Shown piece after piece: positions 8,958-17,860 of a stretch of 64,000 nucleotides of DNA. Each line of letters starts with the position of its first letter. Position 1 is the stretch's first letter. Position numbers and translations under genes: made by a program. The notes below the pieces were generated by a model. It did no database searches and was not told the origin of the DNA. It was given only the letters and a program-made list of their open reading frames with translations. The DNA comes from Pseudooceanicola atlanticus (GTDB lineage Bacteria; Pseudomonadota; Alphaproteobacteria; Rhodobacterales; Rhodobacteraceae): contig NZ_AQQX01000003.1 of assembly GCF_000768315.1 (NCBI RefSeq), positions 62,001 through 126,000 of the forward strand, read 5' to 3'.

Positions 8958-9548
8958 ATGCCCAAGGCTGAGCCAGACCAGACCCGGTTCCGCGTTGCCG
9001 ACCTGCCGGACCGGCGCGAGACCCGGTTCGAGGTCGTTCCGACTGCCGACCAACGCGCCAAGATCGCGGAGCGGCTGAAGATACTGGATATCCGCAAGCT
9101 GCGGTTCGCGGGGTCCTTGCGCCCCGAGGGCAGCCGTGGCTGGGTGCTGGAGGCTGATCTGGGCGCCACCGTGGTGCAAAGCTGCGTCGTCACGCTGGAT
9201 CCGGTGACCACGCGGGTCGAGGAAACCGCGCTGCGCCGCTATACCCCCGATATCGAAGCCGCAGAGGCCGAGGCCCGTGCCCAGGCCGATGCCGATGGCG
9301 TGCCCATGCCCGAAGATGACAGCTTGGAGCCCCTGCCCCAGGTCATCGACGTGGCCGAGGTCATGGAAGAAGCGCTGGCGCTGGCCCTGCCGCTCTATCC
9401 CCGGGCCGACGGAGCCGCCATGGGCGGTGCCACCTTCGCTGAGCCGGGCACCAAACCGCTGGAAGATGAGGACGTGAAGCCCTTTGCCGGCCTTGCTTCC
9501 CTGCGGGACAAGCTGGCAGGTGACAGCGAGGACCCGGAGGATAAATGA
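8958..9548 (+). CDS. yceD: YceD/DUF177 family protein
   Basis: 196-residue cytosolic protein of the DUF177 (YceD) family, associated with 23S rRNA accumulation and found beside rpmF throughout bacteria. The C-V-V-T-L-D-P-V segment (about residues 76-83) followed by an acidic linker and the DVAEVMEEALALALPLYP helix is the family core. AAGAAAGGA stands 8 bases before the ATG. It opens the run yceD-rpmF-plsX-fabH. Confidence 0.85.
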   Translation: MPKAEPDQTRFRVADLPDRRETRFEVVPTADQRAKIAERLKILDIRKLRFAGSLRPEGSRGWVLEADLGATVVQSCVVTLDPVTTRVEETALRRYTPDIEAAEAEARAQADADGVPMPEDDSLEPLPQVIDVAEVMEEALALALPLYPRADGAAMGGATFAEPGTKPLEDEDVKPFAGLASLRDKLAGDSEDPEDK

Positions 9549-9565
9549 GCGGGTCGAAGAATCGC

Positions 9566-9593
9566 TTGCACTTTTGGTGTTCTGAAGTATTTT
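9566..9593 (+). promoter_or_regulatory. Putative promoter ahead of rpmF
   Basis: TTGCAC (9566-9571) and TATTTT (9588-9593) are 16 bases apart in the 165-base gap between yceD and rpmF. The spacing is slightly short but both boxes are good matches for a GC-rich genome. Confidence 0.35.
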
Positions 9594-9713
9594 CGCGCGC
9601 TCATCCGATTTGAACTTGAATGCGTAGCCCATGAAAGATTATGAGCGGCGCATCGACGAAACTCGGGCCCTGCCACATCTTCCGGCTTGGCCCCAATAGG
9701 TAAAGGTTGCGAC

Positions 9714-9920
9714 ATGGCTGTCCAACAGAACAAAGTCTCGAAGTCCCGGCGCAACAACCGTCGCGCGCATGACTCCCTCGTGGCTGCAAACCCGAACGAA
9801 TGCCCCTCCTGCGGGGAACTGAAGCGTCCGCACCACGTCTGCCCGTCCTGCGGCAGCTACGCGGATCGTGAAGTCGTGGCGATGGCCGACGACATCGATC
9901 TGGACGACGACGCGGCATAA
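9714..9920 (+). CDS. rpmF: 50S ribosomal protein L32
   Basis: 68-residue ribosomal protein bL32 of the large subunit. It begins [20 protein letters not shown] and carries a zinc-ribbon pair CPSCG...CPSCG (cysteines at about 36, 39, 49 and 52), the zinc-binding form of L32. The last ten residues are acidic ([10 protein letters not shown]). Sits between yceD and plsX as in most proteobacteria. Confidence 0.97.
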   Translation: MAVQQNKVSKSRRNNRRAHDSLVAANPNECPSCGELKRPHHVCPSCGSYADREVVAMADDIDLDDDAA

Positions 9921-9955
9921 GCCAACAAAGGCAAACGGATTTCGGGCATACCCGC

Positions 9956-11086
9956 ATGAGCGACGAGCACAGTCAGACGCCAGCGGGTCCCAGTGAAGGG
10001 GGGACCTCCGTCCCCCTATCCGATGGCCGCATCGTCATTTCCGTTGACGCCATGGGCGGCGACCGGGGTCCGGCCGCCGTTGTAGCGGGTATTGCCCGAT
10101 CGGCCAAGAAGAACCCCCGGGTTGCTTTCATCCTGCATGGCAATGCGGCCGACCTGAAACGGTTGGTGAACCGGCGCAAGCATTTGCGTGGCCGGTGCGA
10201 AATCCGTGACGCCAAGGACACCGTCAAGATGACGGACAAGCCCAGCCAGGTTGTACGCCATGGCCGGGACACCTCTATGTGGTCGACGCTGGAATCGGTG
10301 CGCAACGGCGAGGCGACGGTTGCCGTGTCCTGCGGCAATACCGGGGCGCTTATGGCGCTGTCGATGATCCGCCTGCGCAAGCTGCCCGGCGTGAATCGCC
10401 CGGCCATCGCAGTGCTCTGGCCCTCTCGCAATCCCTCGGGTTTCAACGTCATGCTGGATGTCGGCGCCGATGTCCGCGCGGACGAGGACGATTTACTGCA
10501 ATTCGCGCTGATGGGCGCCTCCTATGCCCGCAACGGCATGGCCATCGAACATCCCCGTATCGGACTGCTCAATGTCGGGACCGAGGAAAACAAGGGCCGT
10601 GCAGAGCTGAAATCCGCCCATGACATGATCGAGGCTGCGGCCCCGAATGCCGGTTTCGAGTTCGTCGGCTTCGTTGAAGGCGGTGATATTCCCGGCGACA
10701 GTTGCGACGTGATCGTCACCGACGGGTTCACCGGCAACGTGGCGATCAAGACCGGTGAAGGCACCGCCAAGCTGATCGGCGACCTGCTGAAAGAAGCGTT
10801 CAAGTTCTCGCCCTTGTCGCGCATCGCGGCGCTGCTGGCGCTGACCTCCATGCGGCGGCTGCAGAAACGCATCGACCCGCGCCGGGTCAATGGCGGCGTT
10901 TTCCTGGGCCTGAACGGAACGGTCGTGAAATCCCACGGCTCCGCCGATGCGACCGGTGTTGCGGCCGCGGTCAAGCTGGCCTTCCAGCTGGCTCAGAAGG
11001 ATCTCGCCAACAAGATCAAAGCACGGGTTGCATCTGCGACGGTCCCAGAACAGGATGCCGCGGCAGTAACTAAGGTAGCAGAATGA
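9956..11086 (+). CDS. plsX: Phosphate acyltransferase PlsX
   Basis: 376-residue enzyme that converts acyl-ACP and phosphate to acyl-phosphate, the first step of phospholipid synthesis through PlsY. The family start motif ISVDAMGGDRGP is at about residues 28-39, so this version has a 27-residue polar leader; GFTGNVAIKTGEG near 258 is the second signature. Overlaps the fabH start by 4 bases (ATGA), giving translational coupling between the two lipid genes. Confidence 0.95.
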   Translation: MSDEHSQTPAGPSEGGTSVPLSDGRIVISVDAMGGDRGPAAVVAGIARSAKKNPRVAFILHGNAADLKRLVNRRKHLRGRCEIRDAKDTVKMTDKPSQVVRHGRDTSMWSTLESVRNGEATVAVSCGNTGALMALSMIRLRKLPGVNRPAIAVLWPSRNPSGFNVMLDVGADVRADEDDLLQFALMGASYARNGMAIEHPRIGLLNVGTEENKGRAELKSAHDMIEAAAPNAGFEFVGFVEGGDIPGDSCDVIVTDGFTGNVAIKTGEGTAKLIGDLLKEAFKFSPLSRIAALLALTSMRRLQKRIDPRRVNGGVFLGLNGTVVKSHGSADATGVAAAVKLAFQLAQKDLANKIKARVASATVPEQDAAAVTKVAE

Positions 11087-12057
11087 CAGTGCGTGCCGTG
11101 CCAACCGGGATCGGGCATTACCTGCCCGAACGGGTTGTCCCCAATCAAGAATTCGAAGCCACCCTCGACACGTCCGACGAATGGATCCGGTCCCGTTCCG
11201 GAATCGAACGTCGTCACTTCGCGGCGGACGGCGAAACCACCAGCCAGATGGCGGCCCATGCGGCGCGCAAGGCGCTGGCCATGGCCGAGCTTGCCCCCGA
11301 CGATATCGACGCGGTGATCGTGGCGACCTCAACCCCGGACCTCACCTTTCCGTCCGTGGCGACCATGGTGCAGAACGAACTGGGCATGACGCGCGGTTTC
11401 GGCTTCGACGTCCAGGCGGTTTGCGCCGGGTTCATCTTTGCTTTGGCCAATGCCAACGGAATGGTGCTGTCGGGCCAGGCGGAACGCGTCCTGGTGATCG
11501 GCGCCGAAACCTTTTCGCGCATCATGGACTGGGAAGACCGGGCCACCTGCGTGCTGTTCGGCGACGGCGCCGGTGCGCTGATCCTCGAGGCGCGGACCGG
11601 GTCCGGGCATAGCGACGATCGTGGCATCCTCAGCACCGATCTGAACTCCGACGGCCGGTATCGCGAGATGCTCTATGTCGATGGCGGGGTTTCCACCTCC
11701 GGCACGGCGGGCAAGCTGCGGATGCAGGGCAACCCGCTGTTCCGCCAAGCGGTCGAGAAACTGACCAGCACCGCGCATCACGCGCTGGAAAAGGCCAACC
11801 TGACCAGCGACGATGTCGACTGGATCGTGCCGCACCAGGCCAATATCCGCATCATCCAGGGCACTGCCAAAAAGATGGGCCTGCCGATGGACAAGGTGAT
11901 CGTCACCGTTCAGGACCACGGCAACACCTCTGCCGCGTCGATCCCGCTGGCCCTGTCGGTCGGCGTGGAACAGGGCAAGATCAAGCCGGGCGACCTTCTG
12001 GTGGCCGAGGCGATCGGCGGCGGACTGGCCTGGGGGTCGGTGGTGATGCGCTGGTAA
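11083..12057 (+). CDS. fabH: 3-oxoacyl-ACP synthase III (FabH)
   Basis: 324-residue beta-ketoacyl-ACP synthase III that starts fatty acid elongation by condensing acetyl-CoA with malonyl-ACP. The catalytic triad is visible: C114 in QAVCAGF, H251 in PHQANIRI and N281 in HGNTSAAS. Length is normal for the family. Directly coupled to plsX. Confidence 0.96.
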   Translation: MTVRAVPTGIGHYLPERVVPNQEFEATLDTSDEWIRSRSGIERRHFAADGETTSQMAAHAARKALAMAELAPDDIDAVIVATSTPDLTFPSVATMVQNELGMTRGFGFDVQAVCAGFIFALANANGMVLSGQAERVLVIGAETFSRIMDWEDRATCVLFGDGAGALILEARTGSGHSDDRGILSTDLNSDGRYREMLYVDGGVSTSGTAGKLRMQGNPLFRQAVEKLTSTAHHALEKANLTSDDVDWIVPHQANIRIIQGTAKKMGLPMDKVIVTVQDHGNTSAASIPLALSVGVEQGKIKPGDLLVAEAIGGGLAWGSVVMRW

Positions 12058-12206
12058 CAGCGTCCCCGCCCCGGTTCGCCGGGCGCGGCGCCTCGCTGAA
12101 GAGCGTCTTCCAAGTACTTGATATTGACTCGGAAAAATCCGTGCCGCAGGATGCCCGTTATGGGAAGTAAAACGGCCCTCTCGGGTCGAACGGTGGAGGT
12201 ACGGGA

Positions 12207-12509
12207 ATGAGCGAAAAGACACTCACACGTCTGGATCTGAGCGAAGCGGTCTTCCGGGAGGTCGGATTGTCTCGCAATGAATCCGCGCAGCTCGTCGAAT
12301 CCATCCTGTCGCATCTGTCCGACGCCCTGGTCGAGGGCGAACAGGTCAAGATCTCGTCCTTCGGGACCTTCTCGGTCCGGGACAAGGCGGCCCGCGTCGG
12401 CCGCAACCCCAAGACCGGCGAAGAGGTCCCGATCTCTCCGCGTCGCGTGCTGACCTTCCGCCCGTCCCACCTGATGAAAGATCGCGTTGCCGAGGGCAAC
12501 CGCCGCTAA
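12207..12509 (+). CDS. ihfA: Integration host factor alpha subunit
   Basis: 100-residue HU/IHF-family DNA-bending protein. Family hallmarks are [17 protein letters not shown] in the first half and [20 protein letters not shown], whose RNPKTG loop inserts at the DNA bend. Forms a heterodimer with IhfB, encoded elsewhere. GGTGGAGG precedes the ATG. The 149-base gap after fabH contains TTGACT at 12124-12129 but no clear -10 box, so a separate promoter is possible but not shown. Confidence 0.95.
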   Translation: MSEKTLTRLDLSEAVFREVGLSRNESAQLVESILSHLSDALVEGEQVKISSFGTFSVRDKAARVGRNPKTGEEVPISPRRVLTFRPSHLMKDRVAEGNRR

Positions 12510-12525
12510 GGGGGACGACTGGCGA

Positions 12526-13431
12526 ATGGCAAAATCCGCCGACGCCTTCCGGACCATCAGCGAAGTGTCGGAGTGGCTGGACACTCCCGCACATGTGCTG
12601 CGTTTCTGGGAAAGCAAATTCACGCAGGTGAAGCCGGTCAAACGGGCCGGCGGACGCCGCTATTACCGCCCCTCCGACATGGAGCTTCTGGGCGGTATCA
12701 AACGTCTTCTCCACGATGACGGGATGACCATCAAGGGCGTGCAAAAACTCTTGCGTGACAAGGGCATAGGTCACGTCTCCGCGATGTCGCAACCTTTGGA
12801 CGATGTCACCCAGGCGGTGGCCGAGGCCAGCTTTACCACCCGCAGCACCCCGGAACCGGACGCCCATCCGGCCCCTGTCTCCGCGCCAGAGCCCACGCCT
12901 ATGCCGGAGCCGACCCCGGAACCGGAGATCGCCGCCCTGCCCGATCCGGTCGCCGAAGACACCGTCGAGGCCCCTTCGGAGCCGCAGGTTGCAGTAAGTT
13001 CCGAGCCTGTCGAAACGCCCGAACCGCCCGAAGACGCGCCCAGCAACGTGACCACGTTCGAACCGGTGCAACAGGTGGGAATCGACGCCGAATTCGCCCC
13101 TGATATCAGTGTCGACAGCGAGGAAGACAGCGTCAGCGCGCCTCTCGAAGCGCCTGTCGTTGCAAATATTTTCGCGCCTGAGCCCGAATCCGGTGCCGCG
13201 GAAGAAACGCCAGAGCCGACACCGGCTCCGATGGCTGAGCCGAGACCGGAGCCAGCCCCGCAACCTGTCGCAGCTGCGGCAAGTTCTGCGCCCGTCGCGC
13301 CCCCGCCGATCCCGCATCCGCTTCTGGCCGATATCTGTGAACGCACGGCACCGTTTCCCAAGGCGGATATCGCGGCGATTCGGCAATTGTCGGGACAGCT
13401 TCAGGATTGGCTTGACCGGCAAGGCGTTTGA
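12526..13431 (+). CDS. MerR-family regulator with P/E-rich linker
   Basis: 301 residues. The N-terminal 75 residues are a MerR winged-helix DNA-binding domain ([30 protein letters not shown]). From about residue 100 to 250 the chain is proline-, glutamate- and alanine-rich and looks disordered. A short ordered C-terminal segment ([20 protein letters not shown] onward) ends the protein. There are no cysteines suited to metal or redox sensing, so the ligand is unknown. AAGGGGG lies 11 bases before the ATG. Its place after ihfA is common in this order. Confidence 0.85.
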   Translation: MAKSADAFRTISEVSEWLDTPAHVLRFWESKFTQVKPVKRAGGRRYYRPSDMELLGGIKRLLHDDGMTIKGVQKLLRDKGIGHVSAMSQPLDDVTQAVAEASFTTRSTPEPDAHPAPVSAPEPTPMPEPTPEPEIAALPDPVAEDTVEAPSEPQVAVSSEPVETPEPPEDAPSNVTTFEPVQQVGIDAEFAPDISVDSEEDSVSAPLEAPVVANIFAPEPESGAAEETPEPTPAPMAEPRPEPAPQPVAAAASSAPVAPPPIPHPLLADICERTAPFPKADIAAIRQLSGQLQDWLDRQGV

Positions 13432-13466
13432 AACGCCGGAAATTCCAAATCAGGCCAGATTGCCCC

Positions 13467-13494
13467 TTGCCCCTCGCGCCGAATTCGATATGAA
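13467..13494 (+). promoter_or_regulatory. Putative promoter of tRNA-Pro
   Basis: TTGCCC (13467-13472) and TATGAA (13489-13494) are separated by 16 bases; the tRNA begins 12 bases after the -10 box. Confidence 0.42.
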
Positions 13495-13505
13495 AGCCGG
13501 ACCGT

Positions 13506-13582
13506 CGGGCTATAGCGCAGCCTGGTAGCGCGTCCGTCTGGGGGACGGAAGGTCGCAGGTTCGAGTCCTGCTAGCCCGACCA
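13506..13582 (+). tRNA. tRNA-Pro (anticodon GGG)
   Basis: 77 bases. Acceptor CGGGCTA pairs with TAGCCCG, D-stem GCGC/GCGC, anticodon loop CTGGGGG giving GGG, T-arm GCAGG-TTCGAGT-CCTGC, with ACCA encoded. Reads CCC and CCT. Confidence 0.95.
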
Positions 13583-13622
13583 TTTACACCGACCGGTAAC
13601 TTCACTGACATGATGGTAGAAT

Positions 13623-13656
13623 AGCCAAAGCTGGCGCACTCGCGCCCGTTTGGCTG
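13623..13656. terminator. Long imperfect hairpin after tRNA-Pro
   Basis: Outer arms AGCCAAA/TTTGGCT and an inner GGCGC/GCGCC stem with a 4-nt loop form one bulged hairpin 41 bases after the tRNA. There is no T-tract, so it may be a processing or Rho-assisted end. A second 7-bp stem (CCGCCCG 13665-13671 with CGGGCGG 13687-13693) lies just downstream of the convergent OB-fold gene. Confidence 0.3.
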
Positions 13657-13699
13657 TCAAAGGGCCGCCCGCCATCACGATGACAACGGGCGGACTGGT

Positions 13700-14089
13700 T
13701 CAGATGAGCTTGGCGAACATCATCGGTTTGTCGTCCTGCACCGGGTGGAACATGATCTTGGCCCGTTTGCCGATGGCCAGGTCGTCATTGTCCTCGGGGC
13801 GGAACTGCACGTAGACGCGCGGCCCCTCGTCGAGCTCGAGGTAGGCCAGCGCAAAGGGCCCGCGGGGCGATTTCCGCATGACCGTCCAGGTGTAGATCGT
13901 GCCTTCGCCCGGGCTTTCCTCCCATTCGGTGTCGGCCTTGTGGCAGAGCGGGCAGATCGTGCGGGGCCAGAAATGCGCCTCTCCGCAGGCGGGGCAGCGA
14001 CGCAGCAGAAACTTTCCCTCGGCGGCGGCATCCCAGAAGGGTTTGCTTTCCGGGTTGATATCGGGGGCGGGTATCTTGTCGTAGCTCAT
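13700..14089 (-). CDS. Zn-ribbon/OB-fold (DUF35) thiolase partner
   Basis: 129-residue protein with a rubredoxin-like zinc ribbon (CPACG and CPLCH, four cysteines at about residues 33-50) followed by an OB-fold, the DUF35 architecture. Such proteins pair with thiolase or ketosynthase-like enzymes, binding acyl-CoA and stabilising the partner. The ATG overlaps the stop of the upstream thiolase by 4 bases, so the two are made together. Confidence 0.9.
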   Translation of the reverse strand: MSYDKIPAPDINPESKPFWDAAAEGKFLLRRCPACGEAHFWPRTICPLCHKADTEWEESPGEGTIYTWTVMRKSPRGPFALAYLELDEGPRVYVQFRPEDNDDLAIGKRAKIMFHPVQDDKPMMFAKLI

Positions 14090-15234
14090 GAAATACGCTC
14101 CAGAACGGCAGAGGCGGCACCGTGGCGCACGGCAAGCGTGCCGCCGATCCCGGTGACGAAGGCGAGGCTGCAATCGGGGACCTGGACGGCCGGATGCGCC
14201 TCTCCGCGCAATTGCCGGACGGCTTCCAGCACCTTGGTCAGACCACCACGATTGACAGGGTGGTTGTTGCACAGGCCCCCACCATCGGTGTTGAAGGCCA
14301 GCTTGCCCTGACCCGAGATCAGGTTGCCATCGGCGACGAACTTGCCGCCCTCACCCTTTTCGCAGAAGCCGCAATCCTCAAGCTGCATCAGCACGGTGAT
14401 GGTGAAACTGTCATAGATCGAGGCGTACTTGATATCGGACGGTTTCACCCCGGCCTCTTCCATCGCCTTCGGACCCGTATGGACCGCGCCGGAATAGGTC
14501 AGGTCGATCTTGCCCCCGCCCTGCCCCTTGATCGCTTGCGCAGCCCCCTGCAGGCGCACGTCGGGCTTGCCCAGCGACTTTGCGATCTCGGGCGTGGTGA
14601 CGATGAACGCGCCGCCGCCTTCCGACACGACACAGCAATCCATCCGGTGCAGCGGGTCGGCGATCATCGGGCTTTCCAGCACCTCTTCGACCGTCACGAC
14701 ATCGCGCAGCATGGCGTGTTCATTGTGTTGCGCATGATGCGACGCAGCGACCTTGATCCAGGCCAGCTGTTCGCTTGTCGTACCGAATTCATGCATGTGG
14801 CGCTGCGCGGCCAGGGCGTAGATGTTCGGCGGTGAGCCACCATAGGGCATTTCCCAACCCGCTTCGGGCCCCTTGGGGCGCGGCATCGGCTTTTCACTGC
14901 GCGGTCGCCCCGCGAGGGTGACCAGAGCCACCTTGCAGCGCCCCATGGCAATCGCCGTCGCGGCGTCGTTCAGATGCGCGATATAGGATGATCCGCCGAT
15001 ATCGGTGGCGTCGAAATAGGTCAGGTTGCGCAGCCCCATGTAATCGACGATCGACATGAACCAACCGGCATCGCCCGCGCAGAAATATCCGTCGACATCG
15101 TCGAAGGTCAGTCCCGCATCCGCCAGCGCGCCCTGGGCACATTCGTAATGCAATTGCGGTGTCGATTTGTCCGGTGCCTTGCGCAACGGGTGCTCGTAGA
15201 TGCCAACGATGCTGGCAACGCCCTTGATGCTCAA
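14086..15234 (-). CDS. Thiolase-family (SCP-x-like) acyl-CoA enzyme
   Basis: 382-residue thiolase-superfamily protein of the lipid-transfer/acetyl-CoA acetyltransferase type. Recognisable segments are MDCCVVSEGGGAFIV in the middle, NTDGGGLCNNHPVNRGG near the C-terminus and FVTGIGGTLAVRHGA at the end. It probably cleaves or condenses an acyl-CoA together with its DUF35 partner; the chain specificity is unknown. The start is a TTG at 15234, supported by AGGAGGAG 8 bases upstream. A 16-bp palindrome 33 bases upstream suggests control by a TetR-type repressor. Confidence 0.85.
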   Translation of the reverse strand: MSIKGVASIVGIYEHPLRKAPDKSTPQLHYECAQGALADAGLTFDDVDGYFCAGDAGWFMSIVDYMGLRNLTYFDATDIGGSSYIAHLNDAATAIAMGRCKVALVTLAGRPRSEKPMPRPKGPEAGWEMPYGGSPPNIYALAAQRHMHEFGTTSEQLAWIKVAASHHAQHNEHAMLRDVVTVEEVLESPMIADPLHRMDCCVVSEGGGAFIVTTPEIAKSLGKPDVRLQGAAQAIKGQGGGKIDLTYSGAVHTGPKAMEEAGVKPSDIKYASIYDSFTITVLMQLEDCGFCEKGEGGKFVADGNLISGQGKLAFNTDGGGLCNNHPVNRGGLTKVLEAVRQLRGEAHPAVQVPDCSLAFVTGIGGTLAVRHGAASAVLERIS

Positions 15235-15266
15235 ACTACTGTCTCCTCCTGAGTTTTCCGGCCCAT

Positions 15267-15282
15267 CTTACCGCTCGGTAAG
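15267..15282. promoter_or_regulatory. Perfect 16-bp palindromic operator
   Basis: CTTACCGCTCGGTAAG is a 7-bp inverted repeat with a 2-bp centre, in the gap between the thiolase (minus) and dcd (plus). TTACCG-type palindromes are typical TetR-family operators. A near-identical site (13 of 14 arm bases paired) stands before the quinone oxidoreductase at 61986-62001. Confidence 0.55.
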
Positions 15283-15379
15283 TAACTGTCCAGACGGGTC
15301 AGGGCATCGGCGTGATTGCAGCCCGTCTTTCCTTCGCCGCGCGTGCAGCGTAACGTGGCCCGCGACCGATGGAGGTAAC

Positions 15380-16456
15380 ATGAGCGGCATTATTCCCAGC
15401 CAGCACCTGCGCCAGATGATCACCCGCGGACAGATCGCCGGCACGCCCGAGATCACTGAAGCGCAGATTCAGCCGGCCAGCATTGATCTGCGTTTGGGAA
15501 CAAAGGCTTACCGTGTCCGCGCTTCATTCCTGGCCGGGTCCGAAGGCACTGTCTCCGACCGACTGGCAGAGTTCGAGATGCATCAGATCGACCTGACCAA
15601 CGGCGCGGTTCTGGAAAAGGGCTGCGTTTACGTTGTCCCGCTGATGGAATCCCTCGCGCTTCCGGGCGGCGTCCAGGCGGTGACCAACGCCAAAAGCTCG
15701 ACCGGGCGGCTTGACCTGCTGACCCGCTGCATTGTCGATGGCGGGACCGAGTTCGACCGCATTCCGCCCGGCTATATCGGCCCGCTCTTTGCCGAGATCT
15801 GTCCGCGAAGTTTCTCTGTCCTCGTCCGTCCAGGGATGCGCCTGAACCAGATCCGGTTCCGCGCGGGCGATGCGGTGCTGGACGATGCCGCGCTGCGCCG
15901 CCTGCACATGGAAACCCCGCTCGTCGATGGCACCCCGGTGATCGAAGGCGGCTTGGGCTTTTCTGTCGATCTGCGCGCGGGTCCGGACGACATTGTCGGC
16001 TACCGCGCCAAACCGCATACCGGCGTGATCGACCTGGATCTGATAAACCATTACGATCCTTCGGATTTCTGGGACCGCGTTCGCACCGACAAGGGCCGCA
16101 TCATCCTCGACCCGGGCGCGTTCTACATCCTGGTCAGCCGGGAGGCGGTGACGATCCCGCCCGACTACGCCGCCGAGATGGCCCCCTACCTCGCCATGGT
16201 CGGCGAATTCCGCGTGCATTACGCGGGCTTCTTCGATCCGGGCTTTGGTCACGATGCCGCGGGCGGCGCCGGGTCCCGCGGCGTGCTCGAGGTGCGCTGT
16301 CACGAGGCGCCCTTCGTGCTGGAACACGGCCAGGTCGTGGGCCGGCTGGTCTATGAACGGATGGCGGAGGCCCCGGAAACCCTGTATGGCGCGGATATCA
16401 AATCCAACTACCAGGGCCAGGGACTGAAACTCGCCAAGCACTTCAAATCGGATTGA
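15380..16456 (+). CDS. dcd: 2'-deoxycytidine 5'-triphosphate deaminase, long form
   Basis: 358-residue dCTP deaminase of the dUTPase fold, turning dCTP into dUTP for thymidylate synthesis. It is about twice the length of the E. coli enzyme and contains two dUTPase-like lobes, the first with QPASIDLRLG and TNAKSSTGRLDLL and the second with DLDLINHYDPSDFWDRV, the form common in alphaproteobacteria. GGAGGT at 15371-15376 sets the ATG; a longer reading to 15200 would overrun the divergent promoter. Confidence 0.9.
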   Translation: MSGIIPSQHLRQMITRGQIAGTPEITEAQIQPASIDLRLGTKAYRVRASFLAGSEGTVSDRLAEFEMHQIDLTNGAVLEKGCVYVVPLMESLALPGGVQAVTNAKSSTGRLDLLTRCIVDGGTEFDRIPPGYIGPLFAEICPRSFSVLVRPGMRLNQIRFRAGDAVLDDAALRRLHMETPLVDGTPVIEGGLGFSVDLRAGPDDIVGYRAKPHTGVIDLDLINHYDPSDFWDRVRTDKGRIILDPGAFYILVSREAVTIPPDYAAEMAPYLAMVGEFRVHYAGFFDPGFGHDAAGGAGSRGVLEVRCHEAPFVLEHGQVVGRLVYERMAEAPETLYGADIKSNYQGQGLKLAKHFKSD

Positions 16457-16513
16457 CCCCCTCAACCGTCGGCGCAGCTTCCCTCCCTACCCCTCTGTTC
16501 TTGCAGGACAAAC

Positions 16514-17671
16514 ATGATCTCACGACCCGTCGCCCTATTGACCGCAGCCATTGCCGTCGTGGGGGCGAATTCCATGGTTCTGGCCCCGATCACCGGGGCG
16601 GTGGCGCGCGACCTTGGTGGCGACCCGGCCGAAATCGTGCAGGCTGCGGCAGCCTACGGCATCACCACGGCGATCTCTGCCATCTTCCTGGCCCCGCGTG
16701 CCGACGTGATCGGGCCGGACAAGGCGCTGAAGCAATCGGTGGTCATCCTGATCCTGTCTATGATCCTGTCGATCCTCGCAGGCAGCAAATGGGCGCTGAT
16801 CGGCGCGCAGGCCCTCGGCGGCATCGGCGCAGGCATGGCCATCCCGGCGATCTATTCTCTGGCACCGCAACTGGGCCCGAAGGGCGAGGAAAAGCGCACC
16901 ATGGGCCTCGTCCTGTCGGGCTGGACGTTGGCACTGGTCGGGGGCGTCGCGGGGTCGGGGTTTCTGGCCGAATGGGCCGGGTGGCGCGCGGTCTACTGGG
17001 CGCTCTTACTGGCCATCGTCGCCGTCTTCATTGTGATGCAACGCATTGATCTGCGGGTGGAAAAGCTGTCAACCAGCCCGACCTCGCCGCTGACCGCGCT
17101 GCGCGTGCCCGGGATTGGGCGCGGGTTATTTGCGGCCATGGCCCTGATGCTGGGTTTCTACGGAACCTACGCCTTCATCGGCGCCCATGTTGACGAGGCG
17201 CTTGGCCTTGGCACCGACCGCGCCGCAGTGGTCACCCTGTTCTATGGAACGGGCTTCGGCCTGGCCGCCCTGATCGACCGCTATGTCGACCGGCTGCCAC
17301 AGCGGCAGGCCGGCATTCTGTCCTTCACTGGCCTGACGATGATCTACCTCGTCCTGGCCGGGTTCGGCGGCACCTTTGCCCTGCTGACCGGCTTTGCCCT
17401 GCTCTGGGGAATTGTGCAGCACCTTGGACTGAACTTCGTCGTCTCGCGGCTGTCTTCGCTGGACGCGTCGCAGCGGGGCGCCGTACTGGGCCTGAACTCT
17501 GCCGTGACCTATATCGCGGTCACCGGCGGCGCGCTGGCCTTCCGCCCGGCTTACGAGGCCGGCGGGCTGATGCTGTGCAACCTGCTTTCGGCGATCTGCG
17601 TCGGCGCAGCGGTGATCGAAAGCCTGACGACCCCGAAGGAAGAGCTCAGAACCGCCCCATCCGACGGGTGA
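16514..17671 (+). CDS. MFS transporter
   Basis: 385 residues with about twelve predicted membrane helices in two halves, the major facilitator layout. The first cytoplasmic loop region reads APRADVIGPDKALKQS in place of the classical G-x3-D-R-x-G-R-R motif. It resembles drug/metabolite efflux members but no substrate can be assigned. Ends convergently 26 bases inside the 3' end of the small basic protein gene on the other strand. Confidence 0.8.
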   Translation: MISRPVALLTAAIAVVGANSMVLAPITGAVARDLGGDPAEIVQAAAAYGITTAISAIFLAPRADVIGPDKALKQSVVILILSMILSILAGSKWALIGAQALGGIGAGMAIPAIYSLAPQLGPKGEEKRTMGLVLSGWTLALVGGVAGSGFLAEWAGWRAVYWALLLAIVAVFIVMQRIDLRVEKLSTSPTSPLTALRVPGIGRGLFAAMALMLGFYGTYAFIGAHVDEALGLGTDRAAVVTLFYGTGFGLAALIDRYVDRLPQRQAGILSFTGLTMIYLVLAGFGGTFALLTGFALLWGIVQHLGLNFVVSRLSSLDASQRGAVLGLNSAVTYIAVTGGALAFRPAYEAGGLMLCNLLSAICVGAAVIESLTTPKEELRTAPSDG

Positions 17672-17855
17672 TCCGCGCGGCCTGCTTGGCCCGTTTCGCG
17701 GTCTGTCGCGCCTGACGGGACTGGGCCTTGTTGCCCTGACCTTGGCCTTGCCCCTTCTTGCCGCCGAACTTGTCGATCCCGGCATCGATACCCCGGTTCA
17801 TGGCCCGCCCGATGAACCGGCGGATGAACATCTGGATCAATCTGTCTACGTTCAT
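17646..17855 (-). CDS. Small basic protein, uncharacterised
   Basis: 69 residues, strongly basic. A short amphipathic N-terminal helix (MNVDRLIQMFIRRFIGRAMN) is followed by a Gly/Gln/Lys-rich stretch (GKKGQGQGQGNK) and an Arg/Lys/Ala helix. GAGGAG stands 8 bases before the ATG. It starts 5 bases after the scpB stop and is likely cotranscribed with scpA-scpB. I know no function; the composition would suit nucleic-acid or ribosome binding. Its 3' end overlaps the convergent MFS gene. Confidence 0.7.
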   Translation of the reverse strand: MNVDRLIQMFIRRFIGRAMNRGIDAGIDKFGGKKGQGQGQGNKAQSRQARQTAKRAKQAARITRRMGRF

Positions 17856-17860
17856 CTGAG

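Noticed and set aside
13506-13700. tRNA-Pro as an integration site of a mobile element
   Set aside because: No integrase, no duplicated tRNA 3' end and only ordinary chromosomal genes follow.
16453-17049. Alternative plus-strand frame overlapping the MFS start
   Set aside because: Arg/Gly-rich out-of-frame shadow of the transporter gene with no domain signal.
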